NCBI RefSeq assembly: GCF_015711015.1
Contig: NZ_CP064653.1
Span: 3,162,001 to 3,226,000, forward strand
Origin: Methylomonas sp. LL1
GTDB taxonomy: Bacteria; Pseudomonadota; Gammaproteobacteria; Methylococcales; Methylomonadaceae
DNA: 64,000 nucleotides
Reading direction: 5' to 3'
Below the pieces are notes generated by a model. It ran no database searches. It was not told the DNA's origin and worked only from the letters and a program-made list of their open reading frames with translations. A program made the position numbers and the translations under genes. Within the stretch, counting starts at the first letter, position 1. Each line of letters starts with the position of its first letter. This document shows, in pieces, positions 17,752 to 27,065 of this stretch.

Positions 17752-18312
17752 GTGAAAATCGTCGTAAAAACCCGCGAATACGAGGAGACTATCAAGAAAT
17801 CCCGCTTCATCGGTATTATCAGTCCCTGCGCATCTGAACGCGAAGCTTTGCTGCTGCTGAAAAAACTGCATGACCAGCATCCCAACGCCAACCATATCGT
17901 CCATGCCTACCGGATTCAGTCGCCGGACGGTTTAATCCGCCGCTTTCACGATGCCGGCGAACCGAGCGGCACCGCCGGCAAACCGGTCTTTCAGCATCTG
18001 GAAGGCAAACAATTGATTAACCTGGTTGTGGCGGTAATCCGCTATTTTGGCGGCATCAAGTTGGGCGCGGGCGGACTGACACGAGCCTATGGCAATATTG
18101 CCAAACAGGTGATCGAGTGCGCGGAAATCATCGATTACATCGAAATGGCCGATGTGCGGTTAACCTTGGACTACAGCCAGCTTCAAATGCTGGACTATCA
18201 ACTCAAAAAACTGGACGGTGAAGTTCTGCAACAGGATTTCGCCGAACAGGTTCACACCGTGATCAAAATCCCCAAACAAAATCTCGAAGCCTTGCGGCTT
18301 ATCTTCCAATAA
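17752..18312 (+). CDS. yigZ: YigZ/IMPACT family protein
   Basis: 186 residues from GTG 17752, one base after the ATPase stop; longer upstream starts would overlap that gene heavily. Family motifs are KSRFIGIISPC, HIVHAYRI, DAGEPSGTAGKPVFQHLE and VVAVIRYFGGIKLGAGGL, the last two being the IMPACT signature. E. coli YigZ is about 200 residues, so the length is normal. The family is tied to translation or stress control in eukaryotes; the bacterial role is unclear. Its closeness to the importer suggests co-transcription rather than shared function. Confidence 0.93.
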   Translation: MKIVVKTREYEETIKKSRFIGIISPCASEREALLLLKKLHDQHPNANHIVHAYRIQSPDGLIRRFHDAGEPSGTAGKPVFQHLEGKQLINLVVAVIRYFGGIKLGAGGLTRAYGNIAKQVIECAEIIDYIEMADVRLTLDYSQLQMLDYQLKKLDGEVLQQDFAEQVHTVIKIPKQNLEALRLIFQ

Positions 18313-18394
18313 TCCGGCAGCCTACTAAAGAACTGTGACAGATTCATGACTCATTGTTCTTTATTTTGAAACAAAGCATGCACAATTAACCTTA

Positions 18395-18422
18395 TTGTAA
18401 ATAAAAAAATAAGCGTTATAGT
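18395..18422 (+). promoter_or_regulatory. Predicted sigma70 promoter of the 53-residue gene
   Basis: TTGTAA (18395-18400), a 16-base spacer and TATAGT (18417-18422) lie 46 bases before the ATG, in a very AT-rich stretch. Confidence 0.5.
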
Positions 18423-18468
18423 TAAGCCGTCTTCATTGAATTGACTGAAATCAGTCTAGGAGCTTCAA

Positions 18469-18630
18469 ATGAACAAATCCAGCAACCTATATAGAGACAT
18501 TGTTACCGGCATTTTTTTTACAACCGGCGTGTTCGGTTTTATGTCCGGTGAGTTCATTCTTTCCACTATGTTGTTCGGCGCGGCCACTATCTCGAGCAAT
18601 CTCGATTTTACCGGCTCGTTTAAAGCTTAA
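18469..18630 (+). CDS. Small membrane protein of unknown function (53 aa)
   Basis: ATG 18469 is preceded by TAGGAGCTTCAA, a good ribosome site, and by a plausible promoter; an intrinsic terminator follows at 18692-18720. The unit is thus a complete single-gene transcript. The protein begins MNKSSNLYRDIVTGIFFTTG and has a continuous hydrophobic/small-residue middle with a possible second segment (FILSTMLFGAATISS). No family is recognised. The surrounding expression signals are what make it credible. Confidence 0.6.
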   Translation: MNKSSNLYRDIVTGIFFTTGVFGFMSGEFILSTMLFGAATISSNLDFTGSFKA

Positions 18631-18691
18631 GTTTTTTGTCGCACTTCCCTCGTTGTTAAGTAACAGTCAATCAAGCGCTGTTAACTACTCT

Positions 18692-18720
18692 GCCCCGCAG
18701 TTAGAAGCGGGGCTTTTTTT
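18692..18720 (+). terminator. Rho-independent terminator
   Basis: A 7-bp GC stem (GCCCCGC/GCGGGGC) with an 8-base loop is followed at once by seven T residues on the plus strand. It ends the transcript of the 53-residue gene and may be partly bidirectional toward the GT9 gene ending at 18751. Confidence 0.85.
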
Positions 18721-18750
18721 GTTTTGCTCATAGCCGCTTCAAACACTCTC

Positions 18751-19833
18751 TTACATACAAGCTTTTAAAGCCCTGAATTCAGTCATTATCTCGCCGGGCT
18801 GAATCTGGTTGACAGCGTTTTTCCGCTCTAAAACCCTGGTAAATTCGGCATAAGGCCGCCAATAGACCTGATGCCCCATGCCGGAAAGCACAATTACCCC
18901 CAATCCCAGCGCACCGGCTATATGCGCGCTACCACCCTCGGCGCTGATCACCCATTCGCACTGGGAAACTTCCCGAATGAACTCTTCGACATTTTGAGTC
19001 GAACACCATTGGGCACCGTATTGTTCCAATTCCCGATAAACGCTGCTTGCATTTTCGGTAAACAGTATGACTTTGTTAACCTCGTTGTTGCTCAACAATT
19101 CGGTTACGACTTGGGCATACTGATTTATCGCATATCGGCTTTCCATTCTCTTAACGTCGGGACAAATCGCCAACCAATTATCCTGTTTGAGGCTATTGCC
19201 GACCATCCGCGTATACGGCAATGGATCCGGCAACGCCAAGCCGGCATTGCGCGCGATATGCGCCATATCGTCGACATGATGCTTGCCATCCATCACGAGT
19301 TCATGCACGCCTTTATCGAAGGCCAGGTCATACAACGTGCCTTTTTTGGACAACATCCCGACGTTATATTTGCCTTTTACCCAAAAAACCAATTGCGCTA
19401 AAACCGAGGAATAGCCGCCAAGCCCAATAACCAGATCAAACGACTCGCCACGCAAACTCAGCAACAACGGGTGCATGAATAAACTGAGTTTCCCGAGCAG
19501 CCATTTTTCGTCAATCCGATGAACTTTATCCACATACGGGCTATGCTGAAATATCACTGCATTGTATTGACTAGCCAGAACATGTATTTCGATTCGGGGC
19601 TGGCATTGTTTGATACCTTCAATAACCGGCAACAGATTAACCGCATCGCCCAGACGATTCCGCCTTATCAATAATATTTTATTGACAGGCGCGGGATACT
19701 CTCTAGTCCTTACTATTTTTGCCAAACATTTATAGATAACAAATGAAATCGCCCGTTCAAAATCCAACCAAGGCTGCTTGATAATATCAACCGGCTTTTT
19801 TATTCGACATCTATACATGCTGAAGATATTCAC
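18751..19833 (-). CDS. Glycosyltransferase family 9 (heptosyltransferase-like)
   Basis: 360 residues. GT9 signatures are the N-terminal ILLIRRNRLGDAVNLLPVIEGI and the C-terminal WVISAEGGSAHIAGALGLG, which contacts the nucleotide sugar; most relatives have D-x-G-x-x-H there. Such enzymes add heptose or related sugars to the LPS inner core at the inner face of the cytoplasmic membrane. It is the last gene of the minus-strand part of the LPS cluster. The Asp to Glu change (AEGG for TDTG/SDSG) may alter the donor. Confidence 0.85.
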   Translation of the reverse strand: MNIFSMYRCRIKKPVDIIKQPWLDFERAISFVIYKCLAKIVRTREYPAPVNKILLIRRNRLGDAVNLLPVIEGIKQCQPRIEIHVLASQYNAVIFQHSPYVDKVHRIDEKWLLGKLSLFMHPLLLSLRGESFDLVIGLGGYSSVLAQLVFWVKGKYNVGMLSKKGTLYDLAFDKGVHELVMDGKHHVDDMAHIARNAGLALPDPLPYTRMVGNSLKQDNWLAICPDVKRMESRYAINQYAQVVTELLSNNEVNKVILFTENASSVYRELEQYGAQWCSTQNVEEFIREVSQCEWVISAEGGSAHIAGALGLGVIVLSGMGHQVYWRPYAEFTRVLERKNAVNQIQPGEIMTEFRALKACM

Positions 19834-19920
19834 CTTTGATATATTCCTAATCTGTTAACAATCCGAATCCTATTGACTCTACAGCACAAAACTTAAAGTA
19901 TTTTTCCGCCCCGGCATCAG

Positions 19921-20859
19921 TTATATTCCATGCTTTTCTAATGCACCAATTGCATTTAACAAACTACGAGCGCGATTTGAATAAGTGTGATCACTAATTA
20001 CTCGATTATAGGCGGCTTCAGCAACTACTCTAGCTTGATCAAAATGAGATAGGTAATGTCTAATTTTGCTAACACACTCATCCATATCACCAAAGTCGAT
20101 CCATTGTGTATTCAGATCAAAATCTAATGCCGCATGTTGGCGACGGTCAGATAATAGAAAACCTCCACACGAAGGAATACCATAGCATCGTTCGGGCAAA
20201 CCCCAGCTTATTTCACCATTATTATCGGCGGCAGCGGAATAATTAAGATTTATCCGGCTATGCTGAATTATTTCGACTTGATCTTTGACTTTCATATTTT
20301 CACTTTCAAATATAGCAATATTAACCCCAAAAACATGCAACTTAGCTTTTAATTGATTTAAAAAATCTAGCCTTTTTCTATGTTCAGGATATCGGTCTGC
20401 ATTGATATTACCTATGAACGACACATCATATATGTAGCCACCGGAATATCTTAAAGATTCTAAAGTACGTCCATATAGATGATATTTTTCTATCCAAGCA
20501 GCATTTGGCAGATATAAAGACTGAGCAAAGCGATTCGATTCCTGGATGGAATGGGATGCATAAATATCCAATAGCTTCAGTTTTGACATTAACCAAAGCT
20601 TATGCCGTTTAACGCCTTTATGCCAAGGAGCATCCCTATCTATCCCAATTAAAATAGTTCCCGATTTACGTGAATAGCGATTCATTTGCCATAGGCGTTT
20701 TATGTGACGCGCACTATCACAAAAATCCACCAGACATGCGTCAAAGCCTTCTAATCCAAACTGTTCCCAATTGTAATCCCTGACAATTTCACAACCCTCA
20801 ACAAACAATGCTTGTTCAAGAGCGACGAATGGCTTACGAAAGTCAATAAATATTCGCAT
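19921..20859 (-). CDS. CgeB-like glycosyltransferase family protein, AT-rich
   Basis: 312 residues with the features of CgeB/spore-maturation-type glycosyltransferases: an N-terminal Rossmann part (MRIFIDFRKPFVALEQAL) and a C-terminal donor-binding part (WGLPERCYGIPSCGGFLLSD) followed by a DECVSKIRHYL helix. The gene is visibly AT-richer than its neighbours, as is often seen in horizontally exchanged surface-sugar genes. It lies between two GT9 genes, 87 and 42 bases away, so a role in the same LPS chain is likely. Donor and acceptor are unknown. Confidence 0.78.
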   Translation of the reverse strand: MRIFIDFRKPFVALEQALFVEGCEIVRDYNWEQFGLEGFDACLVDFCDSARHIKRLWQMNRYSRKSGTILIGIDRDAPWHKGVKRHKLWLMSKLKLLDIYASHSIQESNRFAQSLYLPNAAWIEKYHLYGRTLESLRYSGGYIYDVSFIGNINADRYPEHRKRLDFLNQLKAKLHVFGVNIAIFESENMKVKDQVEIIQHSRINLNYSAAADNNGEISWGLPERCYGIPSCGGFLLSDRRQHAALDFDLNTQWIDFGDMDECVSKIRHYLSHFDQARVVAEAAYNRVISDHTYSNRARSLLNAIGALEKHGI

Positions 20860-20901
20860 TGATCACATTCCAAAGACACATTTATTTAACAGATAAGCTA
20901 A

Positions 20902-22083
20902 CTAAGTATAATCTCGCAAACCACTACGACCTTGCATAAGATCAATGACACTTTTATAAACCAAATCAACCGAAATTTGATCCATGCATATATTTTGCTG
21001 ACATTCCCTGGTTGTCCGGTTGCAACGCCTTACCCAGAAAACCGGTCGTTTGAACAATAGATTTTGATCCCTGCAAGGAATGTTGTCTACAATGATCGCC
21101 TTATAAAAACGATGATTGTTAAAGAACGAACCCTTGCCAAACAAAACATCCGAACCCTGCCCAAATAATACGATGACCGGCGTATCGGTTATCTTTGCCA
21201 AATGCGCAACACCGGTATCCGGGCATATCACCAATATTGCATGCTCGATCAAATCCCATAATTGGGGCAAACTTAAATTGGAATAGGCTGTAAATTTGTG
21301 CAGTGGATCGATTTGTTCAATGATTGCTTTCTCCTTATAACTGGCGGTCCAAACCACTTGATAACCCAAAGCATCGAGTTTGTTAGCCAAATCGAACCAT
21401 TTTTCGCTTTGCCAATACTTAAGCGGGGTGGAAGCGCCCACATGCAAAATGACATAATTCTCGGGCCTTGGATAGGCTTCAAAAGAAGGTGCCGGCCAAT
21501 CTTTCTTATTATATAAAACAACTGATTTTTGCTTATCGGGCTGCTTGGAAGCGGAATTAATCAACTGTAAGTTCATATCCTCCCAATTGATAGCTTCCTT
21601 GGGCAAAGGCACAAACTCATCCACAAACAAGTTTTTCAAACCGCTACCCGGCACATCTTCAAATGCCACAATCCATTTTGATTTGAGACTATAAGCCAAC
21701 ATCGAAAAGCGGTTATCGCCGGGAATAAAAGCTATATCGACCTGTTTGATAACCTTTTTTAGATTATCAAAAGAGTTTGGAATTCGTGGATCATAGCCGA
21801 TTGCCCTAACATTATAGGGCGACTTTTCATACAACCCGGCAAACTGTTCCGAAACCAAAAAATACATGACGGAATCGGGATATAGATTGCGCAAATTCGC
21901 CAACATGACCGTCAGCATTAGGGTATCGCCCAGCAATAAATGATGGGCAATCAGAAAATAGCGGGGTTGTCTGGGCCGACAACGCTTTTTAAAAATGTTA
22001 ATCAAAAAGTTATATAGCGCATGAACAAAAACCAACACCCTGAAATAGAATCGTCCATTTTTTTTATTATTCATTTTTACCAC
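20902..22083 (-). CDS. Glycosyltransferase family 9 (heptosyltransferase-like)
   Basis: Up to 393 residues; the start may be GTG 22083 or the ATG three codons later. After an N-terminal basic and hydrophobic stretch the GT9 core begins YFLIAHHLLLGDTLMLTVML, followed by YVILHVGASTPLKYW and the donor-site motif LVICPDTGVAHLAKITDTP (Asp-Thr-Gly-x-x-His present). The C-terminal CNRTTRECQQNICMDQI is rich in Cys, as in several LPS heptosyltransferases. It lies 45 bases downstream of msbA, probably in the same transcript. Confidence 0.86.
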   Translation of the reverse strand: MVKMNNKKNGRFYFRVLVFVHALYNFLINIFKKRCRPRQPRYFLIAHHLLLGDTLMLTVMLANLRNLYPDSVMYFLVSEQFAGLYEKSPYNVRAIGYDPRIPNSFDNLKKVIKQVDIAFIPGDNRFSMLAYSLKSKWIVAFEDVPGSGLKNLFVDEFVPLPKEAINWEDMNLQLINSASKQPDKQKSVVLYNKKDWPAPSFEAYPRPENYVILHVGASTPLKYWQSEKWFDLANKLDALGYQVVWTASYKEKAIIEQIDPLHKFTAYSNLSLPQLWDLIEHAILVICPDTGVAHLAKITDTPVIVLFGQGSDVLFGKGSFFNNHRFYKAIIVDNIPCRDQNLLFKRPVFWVRRCNRTTRECQQNICMDQISVDLVYKSVIDLMQGRSGLRDYT

Positions 22084-22128
22084 TAACTTTTTGAACTCAA
22101 GAACAACATAAAATAGGGTTCCGTTAAA

Positions 22129-23880
22129 TTATTCCATCGTTTGAAATTGCATATTATGCAACTTCGCGTAAGCCCCGTTAAGCGCCAACAGCTCTTGATG
22201 CGAACCACTCTCGATAATTTGGCCTTTATCCATCACTAAAATCACATCGGCGTTTTCTATCGTGGACAGGCGATGAGCTACCACCAACGTGGTGCGGCCT
22301 TTCATGACCCGACTCAATGCGGCCTGAATATAGCGCTCCGACTCGGTATCCAGCGCCGATGTCGCCTCGTCCAGAATCAAAATCGGCGCATCTTTCAACA
22401 AAGCGCGCGCCAAAGCCAAGCGCTGGCGCTGCCCGCCGGATAGTTTGACGCCATTTTCGCCGATTTGAGTATCCAAGCCTTGCGACATTTTGCCGATAAA
22501 CTCCATCGCATAGGCATCGGTTGCCGCCTGCTCGATTTGGTGACGTTCGGCATCTTGCAAGGCACCGTAGGCAATATTGTTCGCAACCGTGGTATTGAAC
22601 AGGGTGACATGCTGAGTGACCAACGCGATCTGCTGCCTCAAACAATCCATTTTATAATGTTTCAATTCGATGCCATCGATCAAAATCTCGCCGTCAACGT
22701 AATCGTAAAACCGGGGCAATAAATTGATCAGCGTGGTTTTCCCACCACCGGAGGCGCCCACCAAAGCCACGGTTTTTCCAGGCTCGATAGTCAGATTAAT
22801 ATTATTCAAGGCTGGGGTATCGCTACCCGGATAGGTAAAACGAAGGTTCTTGAATTCAATCCGCCCCTGGCAACGCTGAACCTGATGCGTTCCCTGATCA
22901 ACTTCCACCGGTTGATCCAATACTTCAAATAACGATTCGGCGGCGGCTATGCCGCGCAATATCTCGGCGTTGGCATCGCTAAGCTGCCGAATGGGTTTCG
23001 GCAGCATGAAGGCGGCGGTCAAATAAGCCACGAATTCGCCGGCACCGGCATCCTTCATCAAAATTAGAGCCAGATACATCATGCCGGCCAGTGCCAGCGA
23101 AATGATCAACTGCATCGTCGGGTTATTGATCGACACAGTCATGATTAGTTTTCGATACTGTTTACGGTTCTCCAGGCTGCAGTCCCTAAAGCGCTGGCGC
23201 TCGTAAGCCTCGCCGCCAAAGCCCTTGACGATGCGGTTACCCATCACCATTTCCGAGGTGATATGAGTCAGATCACCCACCGTGTCCTGCATGTTGCGGC
23301 TCAAGCGCTTCATGCGCCCGCCCACATATTTGACCATCAAGGCCACTACCGGCGCTATCGCCAGAAACACCAGGGATAACTGCCAGTTGGTATAAGTCAG
23401 ATAGATCAACAAACCGGCCGCGGTAAATCCTTCCCGGACAAACGAACGCACCGAATCGGTGGTGGCGCGAGTCACTTCGCCGATATTATTGGTGATGCGG
23501 GAAATCATGTAACCACTGTTGTTGGCATCGAAATATTGCACCGATAGCCGCGTGTAGTGATTGAAAATCTCACAGCGCAATTTATGAATCACATTACCCG
23601 AGATCCGGGCCAGATAATAATTGCCTAAAAACGAGCCGACGCCCCTGACCACGAAGAGTCCTACAAACAGCAAGGGCAAATAAGCAATGTCCTTTTTATC
23701 CTGACTATTCAAGGTATCGATAATATGTTGAATAATCATCGCGAATATTGGCTGAGTGCCGGCATATATCGCATAGCCGATACTGCTGATAATGAACATG
23801 CGCCAATAAGGCAGCACGTAGCGCATTAAGCGTTTATATACGGCCGTATTCGACATGCCCGAATGTGTCACTTTATTCAA
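22129..23880 (-). CDS. msbA: Lipid A export ABC transporter MsbA
   Basis: 583 residues, the normal MsbA length: six membrane helices (about 25-320) joined to an ATPase. Walker A is GASGGGKTT, the signature is LSGGQRQR, Walker B is ILILDEATSALD and the switch is VVAHRLSTI. MsbA flips lipid A-core across the inner membrane, which fits the surrounding LPS genes. Start: the codon at 23880 is TTG but has AAAGGTGA 5 bases upstream; the ATG eight codons later has no ribosome site, so the TTG is preferred. Confidence 0.93.
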   Translation of the reverse strand: MNKVTHSGMSNTAVYKRLMRYVLPYWRMFIISSIGYAIYAGTQPIFAMIIQHIIDTLNSQDKKDIAYLPLLFVGLFVVRGVGSFLGNYYLARISGNVIHKLRCEIFNHYTRLSVQYFDANNSGYMISRITNNIGEVTRATTDSVRSFVREGFTAAGLLIYLTYTNWQLSLVFLAIAPVVALMVKYVGGRMKRLSRNMQDTVGDLTHITSEMVMGNRIVKGFGGEAYERQRFRDCSLENRKQYRKLIMTVSINNPTMQLIISLALAGMMYLALILMKDAGAGEFVAYLTAAFMLPKPIRQLSDANAEILRGIAAAESLFEVLDQPVEVDQGTHQVQRCQGRIEFKNLRFTYPGSDTPALNNINLTIEPGKTVALVGASGGGKTTLINLLPRFYDYVDGEILIDGIELKHYKMDCLRQQIALVTQHVTLFNTTVANNIAYGALQDAERHQIEQAATDAYAMEFIGKMSQGLDTQIGENGVKLSGGQRQRLALARALLKDAPILILDEATSALDTESERYIQAALSRVMKGRTTLVVAHRLSTIENADVILVMDKGQIIESGSHQELLALNGAYAKLHNMQFQTME

Positions 23881-24097
23881 TAGTTCACCTTTTTTAAAAT
23901 TGTACTGTCCGACTCCGGTTCGCAGCCCCGGTAACCCCCGGCCAAGCCTTGCATTCCGCTATCGGTGGCAAGATACTGTTCAATCCGCTAGAATCAGCGA
24001 GAATCGGATTATTCTTGGTGCTTGCCTAAATTATTCCAAGAAACTAACCAACATTTTTTGCCAGCCGGAGTCATCTTGCCCGGCAAGCCCAACATCC

Positions 24098-24853
24098 ATG
24101 CCCAATCAAAATCCCAAACTTAGCGTCATTATCATAACCCTAAACGAGGCGGAAAATATCCGCGCCTGTCTGGAATCGGTTAGTTGGGCCGATGAAATTA
24201 TCGTGGTCGACGCCGGCAGTAGCGATGAAACAGTAAAAATTTGCCGGGAGTTGGGAGCAAAAGTGCTGATTAATTCGGACTGGCAAGGCTTCGGTTTTCA
24301 AAAAAACCTGGCCCTAAAACAAGCTACGGGCGATTGGGTGTTGTCGCTGGATGCCGATGAACGCATCAGCCCGACTCTGAGACAGTTGATCCAAAATATC
24401 CTGGTTGCACCCAGCGCCGACGGTTACCTATTACCGCGTCTGGCCTTTTTCCTCGGGACGGCCATGCACCATGGCGGTTGGTGGCCCGATTATGTGCTGA
24501 GACTATTTCGGCGCGAGCTTGGCGAATTTAGCCCGGTGCTGGTACACGAAACCGTGTTGCTTCAAGGAAAAGTCGAAAAACTGCAAGAACCGATTATTCA
24601 TTACAGTTATGTCAGCCTCGAGCAATTACTCGAAAAAATTAACGCCTATTCATCCGCCGGCGCCAGCCAAGCGCACGGCAAACAAAAGCGAGGAGGCCTG
24701 GCCAAGGCCCTGGCCAGAGGCGGCTGGGCCTTCTTTAGGGCCTATTGTTTACGCGCCGGTTTTCTGGATGGCTCCGCCGGCTTAATAGCCGCGATCAGCA
24801 AGGGTGAAGAAACCTATTACCGTTATCTCAAATTAAGTTTCCTAGCCAAATAA
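24098..24853 (+). CDS. Glycosyltransferase family 2, LPS core (WaaE/KdtX-like)
   Basis: 251 residues from ATG 24098. The GT2 fold is evident: LSVIIITLNEAENIRACLES, the DAGSSDETV motif and the DxD-type LSLDADERIS. Then come HHGGWWPDYVLRLFRR and HETVLLQGKVEKL, which match the WaaE/KdtX beta-glucosyltransferase branch acting on LPS inner core. The gene starts 217 bases from the divergent msbA and overlaps the next gene by 1 base (TAATG). I infer a role in core decoration; the sugar is not determined. Confidence 0.9.
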   Translation: MPNQNPKLSVIIITLNEAENIRACLESVSWADEIIVVDAGSSDETVKICRELGAKVLINSDWQGFGFQKNLALKQATGDWVLSLDADERISPTLRQLIQNILVAPSADGYLLPRLAFFLGTAMHHGGWWPDYVLRLFRRELGEFSPVLVHETVLLQGKVEKLQEPIIHYSYVSLEQLLEKINAYSSAGASQAHGKQKRGGLAKALARGGWAFFRAYCLRAGFLDGSAGLIAAISKGEETYYRYLKLSFLAK

Positions 24854-25947
24854 TGCAAAGCTATCTGAAGGATAAAGTCGACTTTTCCCAAGTACAACGG
24901 GTACTGGTGATTAAGTTGCAACATCTGGGCGATGTACTACTGACCTCTCCGGTATTTTCGACCCTGAAACGGCAATATCCGCATCTGGAAATCGACGCCT
25001 TAGTCTATGCTGATACCGCCTGCATGCTGGAAGGCAACCCGCATATCTCAAAAATCCTGACTATCGATAGAGCTTGGAAAGAACAGACGCTGCAAAAAGT
25101 TATCCAGGAATTCCGCCTATATCGTCGCTTAAAACAACGGAATTATCAGTTGCTTATCGGCTTGACCGACCGCATGCGCGCGGCCTGGTTGGCACGTCTG
25201 CTTGGCCCTACCTATAGCGTGGCGCAAAAATATCCGCACAAACGCGGTGAGTTTTGGCGCAACAGTTTTTCGCATGTTTACAGCCAACCGCAAACCCCGC
25301 GTCATACGGTGGAAACTCATCTGGATGCCTTGCGCCGTATCGGTCTCTACCCGCTAGCTGAAAACAAACCATTGCTGATGCCGATTAACACCGTCGCGGT
25401 GAACAAAATCAGCAGCCTCCTCGAATCGGAGAACCTGCAAGCCGGCCACTACATCGTTATTCATCCCGCTTCGCGCTGGATGTTTAAAAGCTGGAATACC
25501 CGCGGTTTTGCCAAAGTGTTGCAGGCATTGACCTCGCGCAACATTGCCACGGTCATGGTTTCCGGCCCCGATGCCGCCGAATGTAATTATGTGCAAACCA
25601 TCCTTCGACATCAACCAAATACTGCAATCGACTTATCGGGACAATTAAGCTTGCCGGAGCTTGCTGCGTTGATTGCCAAGGCCCGCTGTTTCATCGGCCT
25701 GGACTCGGTAGCGATGCATATCGCCGCCGCCGTTGATACGCCCTGTGTCGCCTTGTTTGGCCCCAGTAGCGAGCAATCCTGGCACCCCTGGCACGTACAT
25801 CATCGTATCCTGACCAGCCCCTTCAGTTGCCGGCCTTGCGGCCTCGACGGCTGCGGTAACGGCAAAATCAGCGATTGCTTACAAGCGATTCAGGCTGATG
25901 CTGTGATCCAGGCGACTCTGTCGTTGATAGGGGAACCCAGGGCTTGA
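24853..25947 (+). CDS. LPS heptosyltransferase, GT9 (WaaQ-like)
   Basis: 364 residues. The GT9 N-terminus is VLVIKLQHLGDVLLTSPVFST, and the donor site is CFIGLDSVAMHIAAAVDTP with GPSSEQSWHPW following. This is close to the RfaQ/WaaQ (heptosyltransferase III) branch. A Cys-rich tail, CRPCGLDGCGNGKISDC, is typical. It is coupled by overlap to the GT2 gene before and, via TTGA, to the GT4 gene after. Confidence 0.9.
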   Translation: MQSYLKDKVDFSQVQRVLVIKLQHLGDVLLTSPVFSTLKRQYPHLEIDALVYADTACMLEGNPHISKILTIDRAWKEQTLQKVIQEFRLYRRLKQRNYQLLIGLTDRMRAAWLARLLGPTYSVAQKYPHKRGEFWRNSFSHVYSQPQTPRHTVETHLDALRRIGLYPLAENKPLLMPINTVAVNKISSLLESENLQAGHYIVIHPASRWMFKSWNTRGFAKVLQALTSRNIATVMVSGPDAAECNYVQTILRHQPNTAIDLSGQLSLPELAALIAKARCFIGLDSVAMHIAAAVDTPCVALFGPSSEQSWHPWHVHHRILTSPFSCRPCGLDGCGNGKISDCLQAIQADAVIQATLSLIGEPRA

Positions 25948-27062
25948 AGATCGCCATCATCCGCCAGCGCTACAACCCTTATGGCGGAGCCGAACGCTTC
26001 GTCAGTCGCGCACTATCGGCTCTGAGCCAGCGGCGTGGTGTCACCTTGCATTTAATCGCCCGAAAATGGGAGCCCATCGAAGGCATACAATTTCATGCCT
26101 GCAACCCGTTTTATCTGGGCCGTCTGACACGGGACTTGGGATTCGCCGTTTTTGCCTGTAAAACCGCCGAAAAGCTGGATGTGGATTTAATCCAAAGCCA
26201 TGAACGGCTGTGCTGCTGCGATATTTACCGAGCCGGCGACGGTGTCCATCGTGAATGGCTGAAACAGCGTTCGCGCCAGATGAATAGCCTTATGGGCTTT
26301 CTGCTGCAAGCCAATCCGTATCATCTGTATCTAAAGCTGGCCGAACGAAAAATGCTCGAAGGTGGTAGATTGCGAGCCGTGATATGTAATTCGGACATGG
26401 TCAAGAACGAAATGCTGGGCTATTTCCGGATTGCGGAACATAAAATCCACGTCATTCCCAACGGCATCGATACTCAAGCATTTCATCCGGGTTTAAAACA
26501 GGAGCGAGACCAACTACGCCAACAATGGCGGATTCCGGCCGATGCACCGGTTTATCTGTTCGTCGGTTCCGGCTACCAGCGCAAGGGACTGAAACAAACG
26601 TTGCAAGCCTTCGCTTTGCAGCAACAAGGTTACCTGCTGGTTGTCGGCCACGACAAACACGAACAGCGCTATCGGACTCTCGCTAAGCAGTTGAATATAG
26701 GCGAGCGGGTTTTATTTTTCGGCTCTCAACAAGACGTAAAGCCGTTTTATGGGCTGTCGGACGTGTTTGTGCTTCCCACGCTTTACGATCCTTTTTCGAA
26801 CGCGGTATTGGAAGCCATGGCTAGCGGATTACCCGTCATCACCAGTCTAAAATCCGGCGCGGCCGAGATTTTGACCAACGGCGTGAACGGCTTTGTTTGC
26901 GATGCGCTGGATATTCAACAGCTGGCTGATTCGATGCAAAAACTCAGCGATCGCCAACTGGCTCACGACATGGGCCTCCTAGCCAGAGCCAGGGCCGAAA
27001 GCCACGACTGGAGCATTATCGGCGACGCGCTGACCCATTTATATCAATCATTAGGCGTATAA
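25944..27062 (+). CDS. Glycosyltransferase family 4, LPS core (WaaG-like)
   Basis: 372 residues from a TTG that overlaps the previous stop. The N-terminus KIAIIRQRYNPYGGAERFVS and the central VIPNGIDTQAFHPG are those of WaaG-type LPS glucosyltransferases. The donor-binding E-x7-E motif is seen as DPFSNAVLEAMASGLPV. WaaG adds the first outer-core hexose to heptose II. The context (WaaQ-like before, another GT4 after) supports a core role. Confidence 0.9.
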   Translation: MKIAIIRQRYNPYGGAERFVSRALSALSQRRGVTLHLIARKWEPIEGIQFHACNPFYLGRLTRDLGFAVFACKTAEKLDVDLIQSHERLCCCDIYRAGDGVHREWLKQRSRQMNSLMGFLLQANPYHLYLKLAERKMLEGGRLRAVICNSDMVKNEMLGYFRIAEHKIHVIPNGIDTQAFHPGLKQERDQLRQQWRIPADAPVYLFVGSGYQRKGLKQTLQAFALQQQGYLLVVGHDKHEQRYRTLAKQLNIGERVLFFGSQQDVKPFYGLSDVFVLPTLYDPFSNAVLEAMASGLPVITSLKSGAAEILTNGVNGFVCDALDIQQLADSMQKLSDRQLAHDMGLLARARAESHDWSIIGDALTHLYQSLGV

Positions 27063-27065
27063 ATA

